Shown here: piece by piece, positions 1 to 5,291 of the stretch | How the letters are laid out: each line of letters begins with the position of its first letter | Position numbering within the stretch: position 1 is the stretch's first letter | DNA from: a bacterium | Lineage (GTDB): Bacteria; Patescibacteria; Dojkabacteria; SC72 | Assembly (NCBI GenBank): GCA_029553845.1 | Contig: JAKPKF010000311.1 | Coordinates: forward strand, 1 to 6,290 | DNA: 6,290 nt | Direction of reading: 5' to 3' | Translations under genes and position numbers: made by a program | Notes under the pieces: generated by a model | The model's input: only the letters and a program-made list of their open reading frames with translations | Databases searched by the model: none | What the model was told of the DNA's origin: nothing

Positions 1-279
1 GAATCACCAGAAGAGATGAAGAAAAGAATACTTAACATCTTTAATGAAATGTTTGCTAAAAGTGAAAAGAAAGCTAAAGAGAAGGTCAAGATGCCTAACA
101 ATGTATACTTAAAAGATGCAGAAGAGGATGATGAGTCTGTATTAGACAGGATAGTTGTTGAACATACTTTAGAAGAAGCTATCATGAACATATATTTCAC
201 TGGTGAATTCGATGCAACTATAGTTAAAAAGTATGATAATACGCCTCTTCAGAAGGGGTGGTATGGTTTTTATTACTAA
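1..279 (+). CDS. Small acidic hypothetical protein, probably 5' partial
   Basis: The reading frame is open from the first base and stops at TAA 277-279, so 92 residues are visible. The first ATG (16) has GAAGAG directly against it with no spacing, so it is an unlikely start; the gene probably begins before the window. Another in-frame ATG at 91 follows AAGGT at 82-86 with 4 nt spacing and would give a 62-residue product, so an internal start cannot be excluded. The N-terminal part is lysine-rich and looks helical (KSEKKAKEKVK), then comes an acidic patch (AEEDDES), and the end is aromatic (GWYGFYY). I see no known domain, signal peptide or membrane segment. It overlaps the next gene by 17 nt, which suggests one operon of small phage genes. 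Function unknown; confidence is for a real gene, not for a role. Confidence 0.6.
   Translation, partial: ESPEEMKKRILNIFNEMFAKSEKKAKEKVKMPNNVYLKDAEEDDESVLDRIVVEHTLEEAIMNIYFTGEFDATIVKKYDNTPLQKGWYGFYY
253..258 (+). promoter_or_regulatory. Ribosome binding site that sets the start at 263
   Basis: AAGGGG lies 4 nt before ATG 263. The frame also has an upstream ATG at 233, but no Shine-Dalgarno-like sequence precedes that one, so 263 is the better start. The site lies inside the end of the preceding gene. Confidence 0.6.
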
Positions 280-589
280 TACGAGTTCGTTTGATTTTGA
301 TATGGAATATGAAGAAATAGGTATGTATTTAGATGCTGATGATGTTATTATTACTATGATTGATAATAAAGTAGAATATATAACAGGTAGAGCATATATT
401 AAGTACATAATGAATAAGATGCTAACGTATACTTTTGCTAAAACAGTGAATAGGGAGCTATCAATGCTCCCTGTTCCTACTATTAAAGGGATTCACTTAG
501 GTAAAATGGTAGTTGAGTATGTTACAGAGGGACACATACTTTCAATAGATTTAATGAATGAAACAATTAACAAAGAGAAGGAGACATAA
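263..589 (+). CDS. Hypothetical protein, 108 residues
   Basis: A 108-residue protein of unknown function. The start at 263 is chosen because AAGGGG (253-258) precedes it at proper spacing; a longer form from ATG 233 lacks a ribosome site. The first third is acidic and rich in Asp, Glu and aromatic residues (FDFDMEYEEIGMYLDADD), the middle is a probable helix (ITGRAYIKYIMNKMLTYTFAKTV), and the end is a mixed beta/helix stretch. No signal peptide or convincing membrane segment is seen. It starts 17 nt inside the preceding gene and ends 1 nt before the next, typical of a tight phage operon. An 11-bp inverted repeat lies in its middle (448-476), which is unusual for a coding region this AT-rich. 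I do not recognise a family. Confidence 0.7.
   Translation: MVFITNTSSFDFDMEYEEIGMYLDADDVIITMIDNKVEYITGRAYIKYIMNKMLTYTFAKTVNRELSMLPVPTIKGIHLGKMVVEYVTEGHILSIDLMNETINKEKET
448..476 (+). repeat. 11-bp inverted repeat (RNA hairpin) inside a coding gene
   Basis: The arms GAATAGGGAGC (448-458) and GCTCCCTGTTC (466-476) pair over 11 positions with a single G-U wobble (451 with 473), closing a 7-nt loop TATCAAT. The inner six pairs (GGGAGC/GCTCCC) are perfect and GC-rich in an otherwise AT-rich region. No T-run follows, so it is not a normal intrinsic terminator. It lies at about residues 62-72 of the 108-residue protein. A role in mRNA processing, stability or translation is possible but is inference; it could also be chance. 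Confidence 0.75.
578..583 (+). promoter_or_regulatory. Ribosome binding site that sets the start at 591
   Basis: AAGGAG sits 7 nt before ATG 591, inside the last codons of the preceding gene. It favours 591 over the in-frame ATG at 558, which lies upstream of this site and has no comparable sequence before it. Confidence 0.75.
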
Positions 590-590
590 T

Positions 591-929
591 ATGTTAATAA
601 TAAGAATATTTGCACAACATGACTATATGAACATAGTGTTTGAATCATATGATGAAGGCTCAAAAATAGCTTTTAAACCTACTAAAGCTGATCCAATAGG
701 CTTGGGTATTCGTGAACATATATCACGCTTTAAAGGCTTTGTTTTAGAGTTCACAGACCCATCTTTAGATAAGATAGTTGAAAAAGTATATGAGAATTTA
801 GAGAAGAAAGAATATTCTATCTCATTTAACGAATGGGTAGTGTATCATTTACTTACTTTTGCAGAGACGTATAGTCTTTTATTACAGTATGATAAGATGC
901 ACAAACTGCATAATAAAAAAAATACTTGA
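591..929 (+). CDS. Hypothetical protein, 112 residues
   Basis: A 112-residue protein of unknown function. The start at 591 follows AAGGAG by 7 nt and lies 1 nt after the preceding stop, so the two genes are probably translated together. It opens with a predicted beta strand (MLIIRIFAQ), continues with mixed residues, and has two likely helices: a charged one (SLDKIVEKVYENLEKKEY) and a hydrophobic one (EWVVYHLLTFAETYSLLLQY). The tail is basic (HKLHNKKNT). The hydrophobic helix is too mixed to call a membrane anchor. The stop codon TGA (927-929) is part of the -35 box of the promoter for the next gene, so this small-gene cluster and the next unit are packed as tightly as possible. No family recognised. 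Confidence 0.75.
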   Translation: MLIIRIFAQHDYMNIVFESYDEGSKIAFKPTKADPIGLGIREHISRFKGFVLEFTDPSLDKIVEKVYENLEKKEYSISFNEWVVYHLLTFAETYSLLLQYDKMHKLHNKKNT

Positions 930-954
930 CAAAATGATTAATATATGTTATATT
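926..954 (+). promoter_or_regulatory. Consensus sigma70/sigmaA promoter with extended -10
   Basis: TTGACA (926-931) is a perfect -35 box. After a 17-bp spacer comes TATATT (949-954), one base from the TATAAT consensus, preceded by TG at 946-947, which makes an extended -10. Transcription would begin near 961, giving a leader of only about 17 nt that is almost all ribosome binding site. It lies in the largest gap in the window and points to the 475-residue gene. Such a promoter should be read by the host's main sigma factor without a phage-coded factor. AATATA (940-945) and TATATT (949-954) form a 6-bp inverted repeat around the -10 region, possibly chance given the AT content. Confidence 0.85.
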
Positions 955-963
955 GAATTTAGA

Positions 964-970
964 AAGGAGG
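964..970 (+). promoter_or_regulatory. Very strong Shine-Dalgarno sequence
   Basis: AAGGAGG is complementary to the 16S rRNA 3' end and lies 7 nt before ATG 978. It is the longest such match in the window. Coming right after a consensus promoter, it suggests high expression of the following gene. Confidence 0.9.
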
Positions 971-977
971 ATATAAA

Positions 978-2405
978 ATGAACGGAAAACAACAAGATCC
1001 TCGAACAGATGATAAAATACTTAAGGATATGAATCCTGTTGCGAAACAAGTATTACTTAATTCTGGATATACCCCCCAACAAATTGCTGAGCGTATACGT
1101 AATGCGGAAACACCTGGACATAAGGATTATGGCAATTACTTTGATATGACTGATAATAATATTCGTGGTGCACATAGAGCATTTACTCAAGCAGGAATAA
1201 AATATAAAGAAGGAAAGTCTGCCGGTGATGAATTTCTTAACCGAGCGGGTGCACTTGGAAAAAAAGGGGACTTAATAGATAATCAAATAATAGCATATTC
1301 AAACTGGTTCCCTGTTAATGTAAATAATAAAAATCCTTTTGCAAGTGAGAATGCTCATAAAGAGACGTTTAAATTAATGCAACAATCTTATTCAACGTCA
1401 GATCCTTCTAATCCTACTAAGGGTGGTCCTAATCGCTCCCCATATTGGATTAGAAAAAAGCCTATAGTTGTTGGTATAGTAGTACCTCGTAAAATGTGGA
1501 AACTAGGAATTGATAAAGCGAAGCTTAGACAACAGATTGATTTAGCAGGGGATTATTTAGAGTCAATTGGTATCGAAGCTGGACTGGACCATAAAATTGT
1601 TTATTCAGATGATCCAAGACTTGGTGGTAAGGTACATTTAATGCCTCTTAATAAGAAAAACCAACCTATGTTCTCTCATTGGGATAAAGGTGTGAATTGG
1701 AAATCAGGATTGTCTATTGCAGGTGGATCAGCTCTTGTTGGAGGTGGTGGAGCAGTAGGAAAGGTTCTCGCTCCATCCGTGACAACAGGGGTGCTTGCTA
1801 AAACTGTTCCAAAATCGTTGGCGGCACTCTTAATTGGAGCAGCTGCTTATGGTGGTGGAGCATTAGGAAATAAAATGATTAATCATGATGTCTTGGGTAT
1901 GGCAAGAGATTTCCAGTTACCTCATGCACTTGATATAGGATATCAAGAATTATTAAAAGATAAGCCAAGCATAAATTTTCAGCCTAGACCTAGAGGGGAT
2001 TCATATGACATGCTAAATGACCCTTTTAGAGTGATACAGAATAGAAAAGCTATTGGAGAATATTACTATGAGAAGGTTTTCCCTGGTCATAGTATAGGAT
2101 TTGAAACTTCAGCATTGGGCTATGGATCTAAACCAAGATTATCAAAGGGAACATGGGACACTATATTTGATCTAATGGAACAGAGTAATGAACTGTATAG
2201 AAAGAGAGGAGGAACTGATCCTCTAATAATACAACAAAAAGTTGAAAAGGAAATAGAATTAGAGCAACAAAAAATTAAAGCAGAAACTATAAACAAAGAA
2301 ACACAAAGACCAAATCAATCAAATCAACCAAAAACAAAGAAACAAGAGCCAGAAAGCGAACTAATACAGTGGGTTAATGAACAGCTTTCATATGGAGGCT
2401 ATTAA
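978..2405 (+). CDS. Putative virion or DNA-ejection protein with Gly/Ala-rich hydrophobic core
   Basis: A 475-residue protein I cannot assign to a family. Residues 1-160 are polar and look globular (Gly, Asn, Lys rich). Residues 160-230 include a beta strand (PIVVGIVVP) and a helix. Residues about 244-263 and 271-298 are two Gly/Ala-rich hydrophobic segments (e.g. GGSALVGGGGAVG and LAALLIGAAAYGGGALG) that resemble glycine-zipper, membrane-inserting stretches. Residues 415-440 are a charged probable coiled coil (QQKVEKEIELEQQKIKAE), then a Pro/Gln/Lys-rich linker and a short C-terminal helix (ELIQWVNEQL). There is no N-terminal signal peptide. It has its own strong promoter and ribosome site and is translationally joined to the GroES-like gene (TAATG). 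Known phage ejection proteins often combine such segments, so an internal virion protein is a reasonable inference; a membrane-active lysis or host-takeover protein is an alternative. The gene call is sure; the role is not. Confidence 0.9.
   Translation: MNGKQQDPRTDDKILKDMNPVAKQVLLNSGYTPQQIAERIRNAETPGHKDYGNYFDMTDNNIRGAHRAFTQAGIKYKEGKSAGDEFLNRAGALGKKGDLIDNQIIAYSNWFPVNVNNKNPFASENAHKETFKLMQQSYSTSDPSNPTKGGPNRSPYWIRKKPIVVGIVVPRKMWKLGIDKAKLRQQIDLAGDYLESIGIEAGLDHKIVYSDDPRLGGKVHLMPLNKKNQPMFSHWDKGVNWKSGLSIAGGSALVGGGGAVGKVLAPSVTTGVLAKTVPKSLAALLIGAAAYGGGALGNKMINHDVLGMARDFQLPHALDIGYQELLKDKPSINFQPRPRGDSYDMLNDPFRVIQNRKAIGEYYYEKVFPGHSIGFETSALGYGSKPRLSKGTWDTIFDLMEQSNELYRKRGGTDPLIIQQKVEKEIELEQQKIKAETINKETQRPNQSNQPKTKKQEPESELIQWVNEQLSYGGY
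2394..2398 (+). promoter_or_regulatory. Ribosome binding site for the GroES-like gene
   Basis: GGAGG ends 6 nt before ATG 2405 and lies inside the last codons of the 475-residue gene. Its spacing favours 2405 over the in-frame ATG at 2417. Stop and start overlap as TAATG, so ribosomes finishing one gene can restart on the next. Confidence 0.8.
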
Positions 2406-2728
2406 TGAAGATACTAATGAATACAATTAATGAGCACTTAATCCCTGTTAAACCCGTAGCATTTGTACCTGATACGCTACTTGTGTTACCGCATAATGAT
2501 AACCCTAAGTATGGTATCGGTGAAGTGTTGTATGGTGAAACAAGAGGACAGTATGTACTGTATCCTAAACATAGTGGATACATGGTAGAAGATGTTAGAA
2601 TCATTCCTAAAGGTGATATACTTGCTATGGTTGAACCTGATAAAGATGAGAAAGTTGAATCGTTAATCGAACAGAAACGTACCCATGATGCCAGTATGGA
2701 GTGGGTTAACACAGTTAATACAAGATAG
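2405..2728 (+). CDS. GroES-like co-chaperonin (phage-encoded)
   Basis: GroES proteins form a seven-subunit lid on the GroEL chamber in the cytoplasm. This 107-residue protein follows the GroES pattern: an opening strand (HLIPVKPV, 11-18), a short mobile-loop-like segment with a hydrophobic LLVL (25-28), YGIGEVLYGE (36-45) matching the GEVLAVG strand of GroES, and YVLYPKHSGYMVED (50-63) followed by KGDILAMVE (69-77), which matches the conserved C-terminal ESDILAIVE. Only about nine residues separate the GEV strand from YVLYP, so the roof hairpin of bacterial GroES appears missing, as reported for T4 gp31. A charged tail of about 30 residues (78-107) extends past the usual end. Its place between a likely virion gene and the terminase genes suggests it helps host GroEL fold a phage protein. 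The assignment rests on motif matching by eye; another small beta-barrel is the main alternative. Confidence 0.72.
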   Translation: MKILMNTINEHLIPVKPVAFVPDTLLVLPHNDNPKYGIGEVLYGETRGQYVLYPKHSGYMVEDVRIIPKGDILAMVEPDKDEKVESLIEQKRTHDASMEWVNTVNTR

Positions 2729-2736
2729 GAATTAGA

Positions 2737-3021
2737 ATGAATGAGAATGAAAACACTGAATATGTACCAACACTACAAGAAGTATATGCTAAAGGAATTG
2801 AACTTGTAGTATTATCTGTTTTTGAGTACTGTAGACACTCAAATGAGCCTGTATATAGAACGTTTAGGAATAAAGTAATGAAAGACCTTGTTCACGTATA
2901 CGACAACAGTAAAAAAGCATTGAATGAGATGTATAATGCTAATGTAAATGTAGAGGATATAGATGATCAAACTGAATGTAACGTACAAGAATCAGACGAA
3001 GGAAGTGACTCTGTACAATGA
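2737..3021 (+). CDS. Small acidic hypothetical protein, 94 residues
   Basis: A 94-residue protein not recognised. The start at 2737 follows TAGGA (2726-2730) by 6 nt, a weak ribosome site that overlaps the stop codon of the GroES-like gene, so translation may depend on coupling. Residues 10-70 look helical (LQEVYAKGIELVVLSVFEY and VMKDLVHVYDNSKKALNEMY); residues 71-94 are a disordered, strongly acidic tail (VNVEDIDDQTECNVQESDE). It has two cysteines (33 and 82) with no metal-site pattern. The last 59 nt also encode the start of the likely terS gene in another frame. Its position just before the terminase genes suggests a packaging or assembly helper, but that is position-based only. Confidence 0.75.
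   Translation: MNENENTEYVPTLQEVYAKGIELVVLSVFEYCRHSNEPVYRTFRNKVMKDLVHVYDNSKKALNEMYNANVNVEDIDDQTECNVQESDEGSDSVQ
2953..2956 (+). promoter_or_regulatory. Ribosome binding site that sets the terS-like start
   Basis: GAGG lies 6 nt before ATG 2963 within the preceding gene. The next in-frame ATG (3068) has no comparable site and would remove the first 35 residues, so 2963 is preferred despite the long overlap. Confidence 0.6.
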
Positions 3022-3775
3022 GTGGGATATTAAACAAGATGAAGTTGTGGATAGAGACTTTATTACAATGGATGATCAGAAAGGGAAGTACCTTCTCTAT
3101 GATGATGGATGGAATCTCTATACAAGAATTAACGGGAAGACTATTAAAGCATTCTCTGTTGGAACAGGACTCGTTAAACGATATGACTATACATCATTCT
3201 CACGTATACACCTACCTCACACAAACTATTCAGGTGCTCGATCATATGATGAACACCCTATATGTAGACCATATAGACGTGCTGAATATTTGGCAGCTGG
3301 AACATTCCTTAAAACTAATAGGCGAGTTAAACTCACCCCGAGAATTAGATTCTTGATTAAAGAAAAAATGGTTGAGGCTCTGAAGAAGAGAGGAATAACT
3401 GAAGAGTTTATCGTTGATAGACTCATCAGAGAGGTAGATAATATGAGAGGTAGAGGTGCTGATAGATTAGAAGCATTAGCTATGCTATCAAGAACTGCAG
3501 GCATTGAGCTTGAACGTTCTGCTATGCCTCAAACAACCATGAATCAACCTTTATTCCAACAGTTTAATATAAGTGGTGGTACAATACAGGATCAAAGAAG
3601 AAAGATTCCTACACGTAATGAACTAATAGAAGAGAAAAAGTTCCTTAATGTTGTTGATTTAACTGATTCAGAAGTGAATGACTTTTTAGATGCTCATCAA
3701 AAGGGAGACAGATTCACATTTAACGAAAAAACATTTAAGAATAGTACAAAGGTAACAGATGATAACGCTGACTGA
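2963..3775 (+). CDS. Probable terminase small subunit (TerS)
   Basis: TerS proteins bind the packaging site on phage DNA, form a ring and stimulate TerL. The case here is position (directly before and overlapping terL) plus a helical core at residues 124-186. That core shows the TerS-like pattern of a basic helix (LTPRIRFLIKEKMVEALKKR), ITEEFIVDRLIREVD, and ADRLEALAMLSRTAGIEL, resembling the 'D+L+AL+LL.+..G+' helix common in small subunits. At 270 residues it is longer than many TerS. The extra N-terminal 120 residues include a beta-rich part (GKYLLYDDGWNLYTRINGK) and a basic segment with aromatic residues (CRPYRRAEYLAAGTFLKTNR). The C-terminal 60 residues are charged and could contact TerL. 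It starts 59 nt inside the preceding gene and overlaps terL by 17 nt. No search was possible, so the name is a well-supported inference. Confidence 0.68.
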   Translation: MIKLNVTYKNQTKEVTLYNEWDIKQDEVVDRDFITMDDQKGKYLLYDDGWNLYTRINGKTIKAFSVGTGLVKRYDYTSFSRIHLPHTNYSGARSYDEHPICRPYRRAEYLAAGTFLKTNRRVKLTPRIRFLIKEKMVEALKKRGITEEFIVDRLIREVDNMRGRGADRLEALAMLSRTAGIELERSAMPQTTMNQPLFQQFNISGGTIQDQRRKIPTRNELIEEKKFLNVVDLTDSEVNDFLDAHQKGDRFTFNEKTFKNSTKVTDDNAD

Positions 3776-5276
3776 TCTTAAAAATATGCAAGAACATGAA
3801 TTAAAAAGTTTGTTTCGTTCATTACAAACAAGCTATGAAGCATTTGCAAGAATATGTTTAGGACATATTGTAACAGAAGTGCCTAAGTTTCATAGTGAAA
3901 TGTATAGTATATTAGATAAACGATATGAACATAATGCCTTTGTTATGTTTAGAGGTGGTGCTAAGAGTACCATCTCTAAAACTATTCAGACTACAGCTGA
4001 TATTTGTTTTGGCAGAGAACCATTTACTCTGCTATTATCTGAATCAGCATATCAAGCAAGTAAAGATTTAATCAGTATTACTGATGAGTTAGAGAATAAT
4101 GAGATTATTCATGCTCTATTCGGTAATCTCAAGGGAGAGACTAAATGGAATCAAGAAGAGATCGAAGCAGCTAATGGATGCTTTGTATCAGCGAGAGGGT
4201 ATGGAAGCCGTATAAGAGGGCTTAAATGGAAGAATAACCGTATAACTAAGTTCATATTAGATGACTATGAGTCAGAACAGAATACAGGTACTCAGAAACA
4301 AAGAGATGCTGTAAAAGATTGGATAGATGCTCAAGTGTTACCTGCAGGTGTTCCTGGTGAGACTACCTATCAATTCTTTGGTACTATAGTGCATCCTGAC
4401 GCTCATTTAGCTACTATTAAAGACCTACCATCGTTCAAGCCACCTCATGGATGCTACATGGAGGTTGCTGTTGAACATGATGGAGTACCTACATGGGCAT
4501 CAAGATTCCCTATGGATTATATCAACATGAAGAGAGAAGAAGCTATCAGTAAGAATAAGCTTAATCTATTCCTTCAAGAGATGTATAATATACCTGCGAT
4601 ACAGGGTAGACCAGTGTTTAACATAGATATGATTAGGCAGACTAATGCTACATTCCATCTTGAAGAGAGTCATACATATATCGAGTATGATAATAGAAAG
4701 ATACCTATTAATGTATTTATTGGTATTGATCCCGCTGTATCCTTAAAAGAAGATGCAGATTATTCAGTATTCTTTGTTGTTGGTCAATTACCAGATAAGT
4801 CATTCCTCATACTTGATATAATACAAGAGAGAATGAGTCCTACTGATCAAGCAAAGACTATATTCAACTTAGTAAAGAAGTATAATCCATACTCTGTTAC
4901 TATAGAGACTCAAGGGTATCAACAAGCATTAGCTGATATATGTAAAGATATGATGCCTACAATGGGTAGATTCTTTACTATACGAGATTTTAAAAGCGGA
5001 AAGAGTAAGAGTAATAAGTGGTTGTTGTCTCTTGATCCGATTATAAACGAAGGTAGAATGAACTATATTAAAGACTGTAATAATATCAAAGCTTTCTTTC
5101 AAGAGTGTACATCATACAATCAAGAATACCGAGATCATGATGATACAGTCGATGGTGCATTCCTGGCAACATTGCATGCTTATCCACCATCTATGTATGA
5201 TGTAGATGCTGCAATTGACAATTCAAAGAATAGACGTACACGCAAAAAGACCCCATTAAATTGGATGTTATTATAA
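3759..5276 (+). CDS. terL: Terminase large subunit (TerL), DNA-packaging ATPase/nuclease
   Basis: TerL is the motor that cuts concatemeric phage DNA and drives it through the portal into the prohead. The N-terminal ATPase has a Walker A motif FRGGAKST (64-71), the conserved ARGYGSRIRGLKW stretch (145-157), a Walker B TKFILDDYE (163-171, Asp168/Asp169 and Glu171), and a coupling motif QFFGTIVH (205-212). The RNase H-like nuclease has its metal-binding acids in FIGIDPAVS (Asp324), VTIETQGYQQAL (Glu383) and HDDTVDGAFLA (Asp461/462, Asp465). The length, 505 residues, is typical and every key residue is present, so it should be active. The start at 3759 follows AAAGGT (3748-3753) by 5 nt and overlaps terS by 17 nt. 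The tail is basic (NRRTRKK). The packaging type (cos, pac or other) cannot be read from this sequence alone. Confidence 0.97.
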   Translation: MITLTDLKNMQEHELKSLFRSLQTSYEAFARICLGHIVTEVPKFHSEMYSILDKRYEHNAFVMFRGGAKSTISKTIQTTADICFGREPFTLLLSESAYQASKDLISITDELENNEIIHALFGNLKGETKWNQEEIEAANGCFVSARGYGSRIRGLKWKNNRITKFILDDYESEQNTGTQKQRDAVKDWIDAQVLPAGVPGETTYQFFGTIVHPDAHLATIKDLPSFKPPHGCYMEVAVEHDGVPTWASRFPMDYINMKREEAISKNKLNLFLQEMYNIPAIQGRPVFNIDMIRQTNATFHLEESHTYIEYDNRKIPINVFIGIDPAVSLKEDADYSVFFVVGQLPDKSFLILDIIQERMSPTDQAKTIFNLVKKYNPYSVTIETQGYQQALADICKDMMPTMGRFFTIRDFKSGKSKSNKWLLSLDPIINEGRMNYIKDCNNIKAFFQECTSYNQEYRDHDDTVDGAFLATLHAYPPSMYDVDAAIDNSKNRRTRKKTPLNWMLL

Positions 5277-5278
5277 TG

Positions 5279-5285
5279 AAAGGAG
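5279..5285 (+). promoter_or_regulatory. Strong ribosome binding site for the beta-rich protein
   Basis: AAAGGAG lies 6 nt before ATG 5292 in a 15-nt gap after terL. An out-of-frame ATG at 5288 is too close to the site, which supports 5292 as the start. Confidence 0.85.
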
Positions 5286-5291
5286 AAATGT

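Noticed and set aside
169..408. Minus-strand open frame opposite the small genes
   Set aside because: Ser/Ile-rich low-complexity product, fully covered by two forward genes with sensible starts.
897..911. ATGCA/TGCAT inverted repeat near the promoter, considered as a terminator for the small genes
   Set aside because: The stem is only 5 bp and is followed by an A-run rather than a T-run on the + strand, so it does not fit an intrinsic terminator.
1072..1077. C6 tract early in the 475-residue gene, considered as a phase-variation tract
   Set aside because: Six bases is short for slippage-based switching and the frame is intact; it simply encodes Thr-Pro.
2374..2712. Minus-strand open frame opposite the GroES-like gene
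   Set aside because: Ser/Thr/Cys-rich product with no ribosome site or promoter evident; it is the antisense shadow of a gene with a recognisable family pattern.
3018..3356. Forward reading frame of 112 residues overlapping the TerS-like gene, with GAAGGAAGTG shortly upstream
   Set aside because: The purine-rich run is about 12 nt away, too far for a good ribosome site, and the product has a shadow-like composition (many Met, His and Leu). The overlapping frame continues as a full 270-residue protein ending in a coupled junction with terL.
3226..3504. Minus-strand open frame opposite the TerS-like gene
   Set aside because: No ribosome site; the forward frame is strongly supported and the antisense product looks like a codon-composition artefact.
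5215..5220. Perfect TTGACA inside terL as a possible -35 box
   Set aside because: At the right spacing the bases are ACACGC, nothing like a -10 box.
5272..5277. Perfect TATAAT at the end of terL as a possible -10 box
   Set aside because: No -35-like sequence lies 16-18 bp upstream (GACCCC there) and there is no TGn extension; it falls on the codons and stop of terL.
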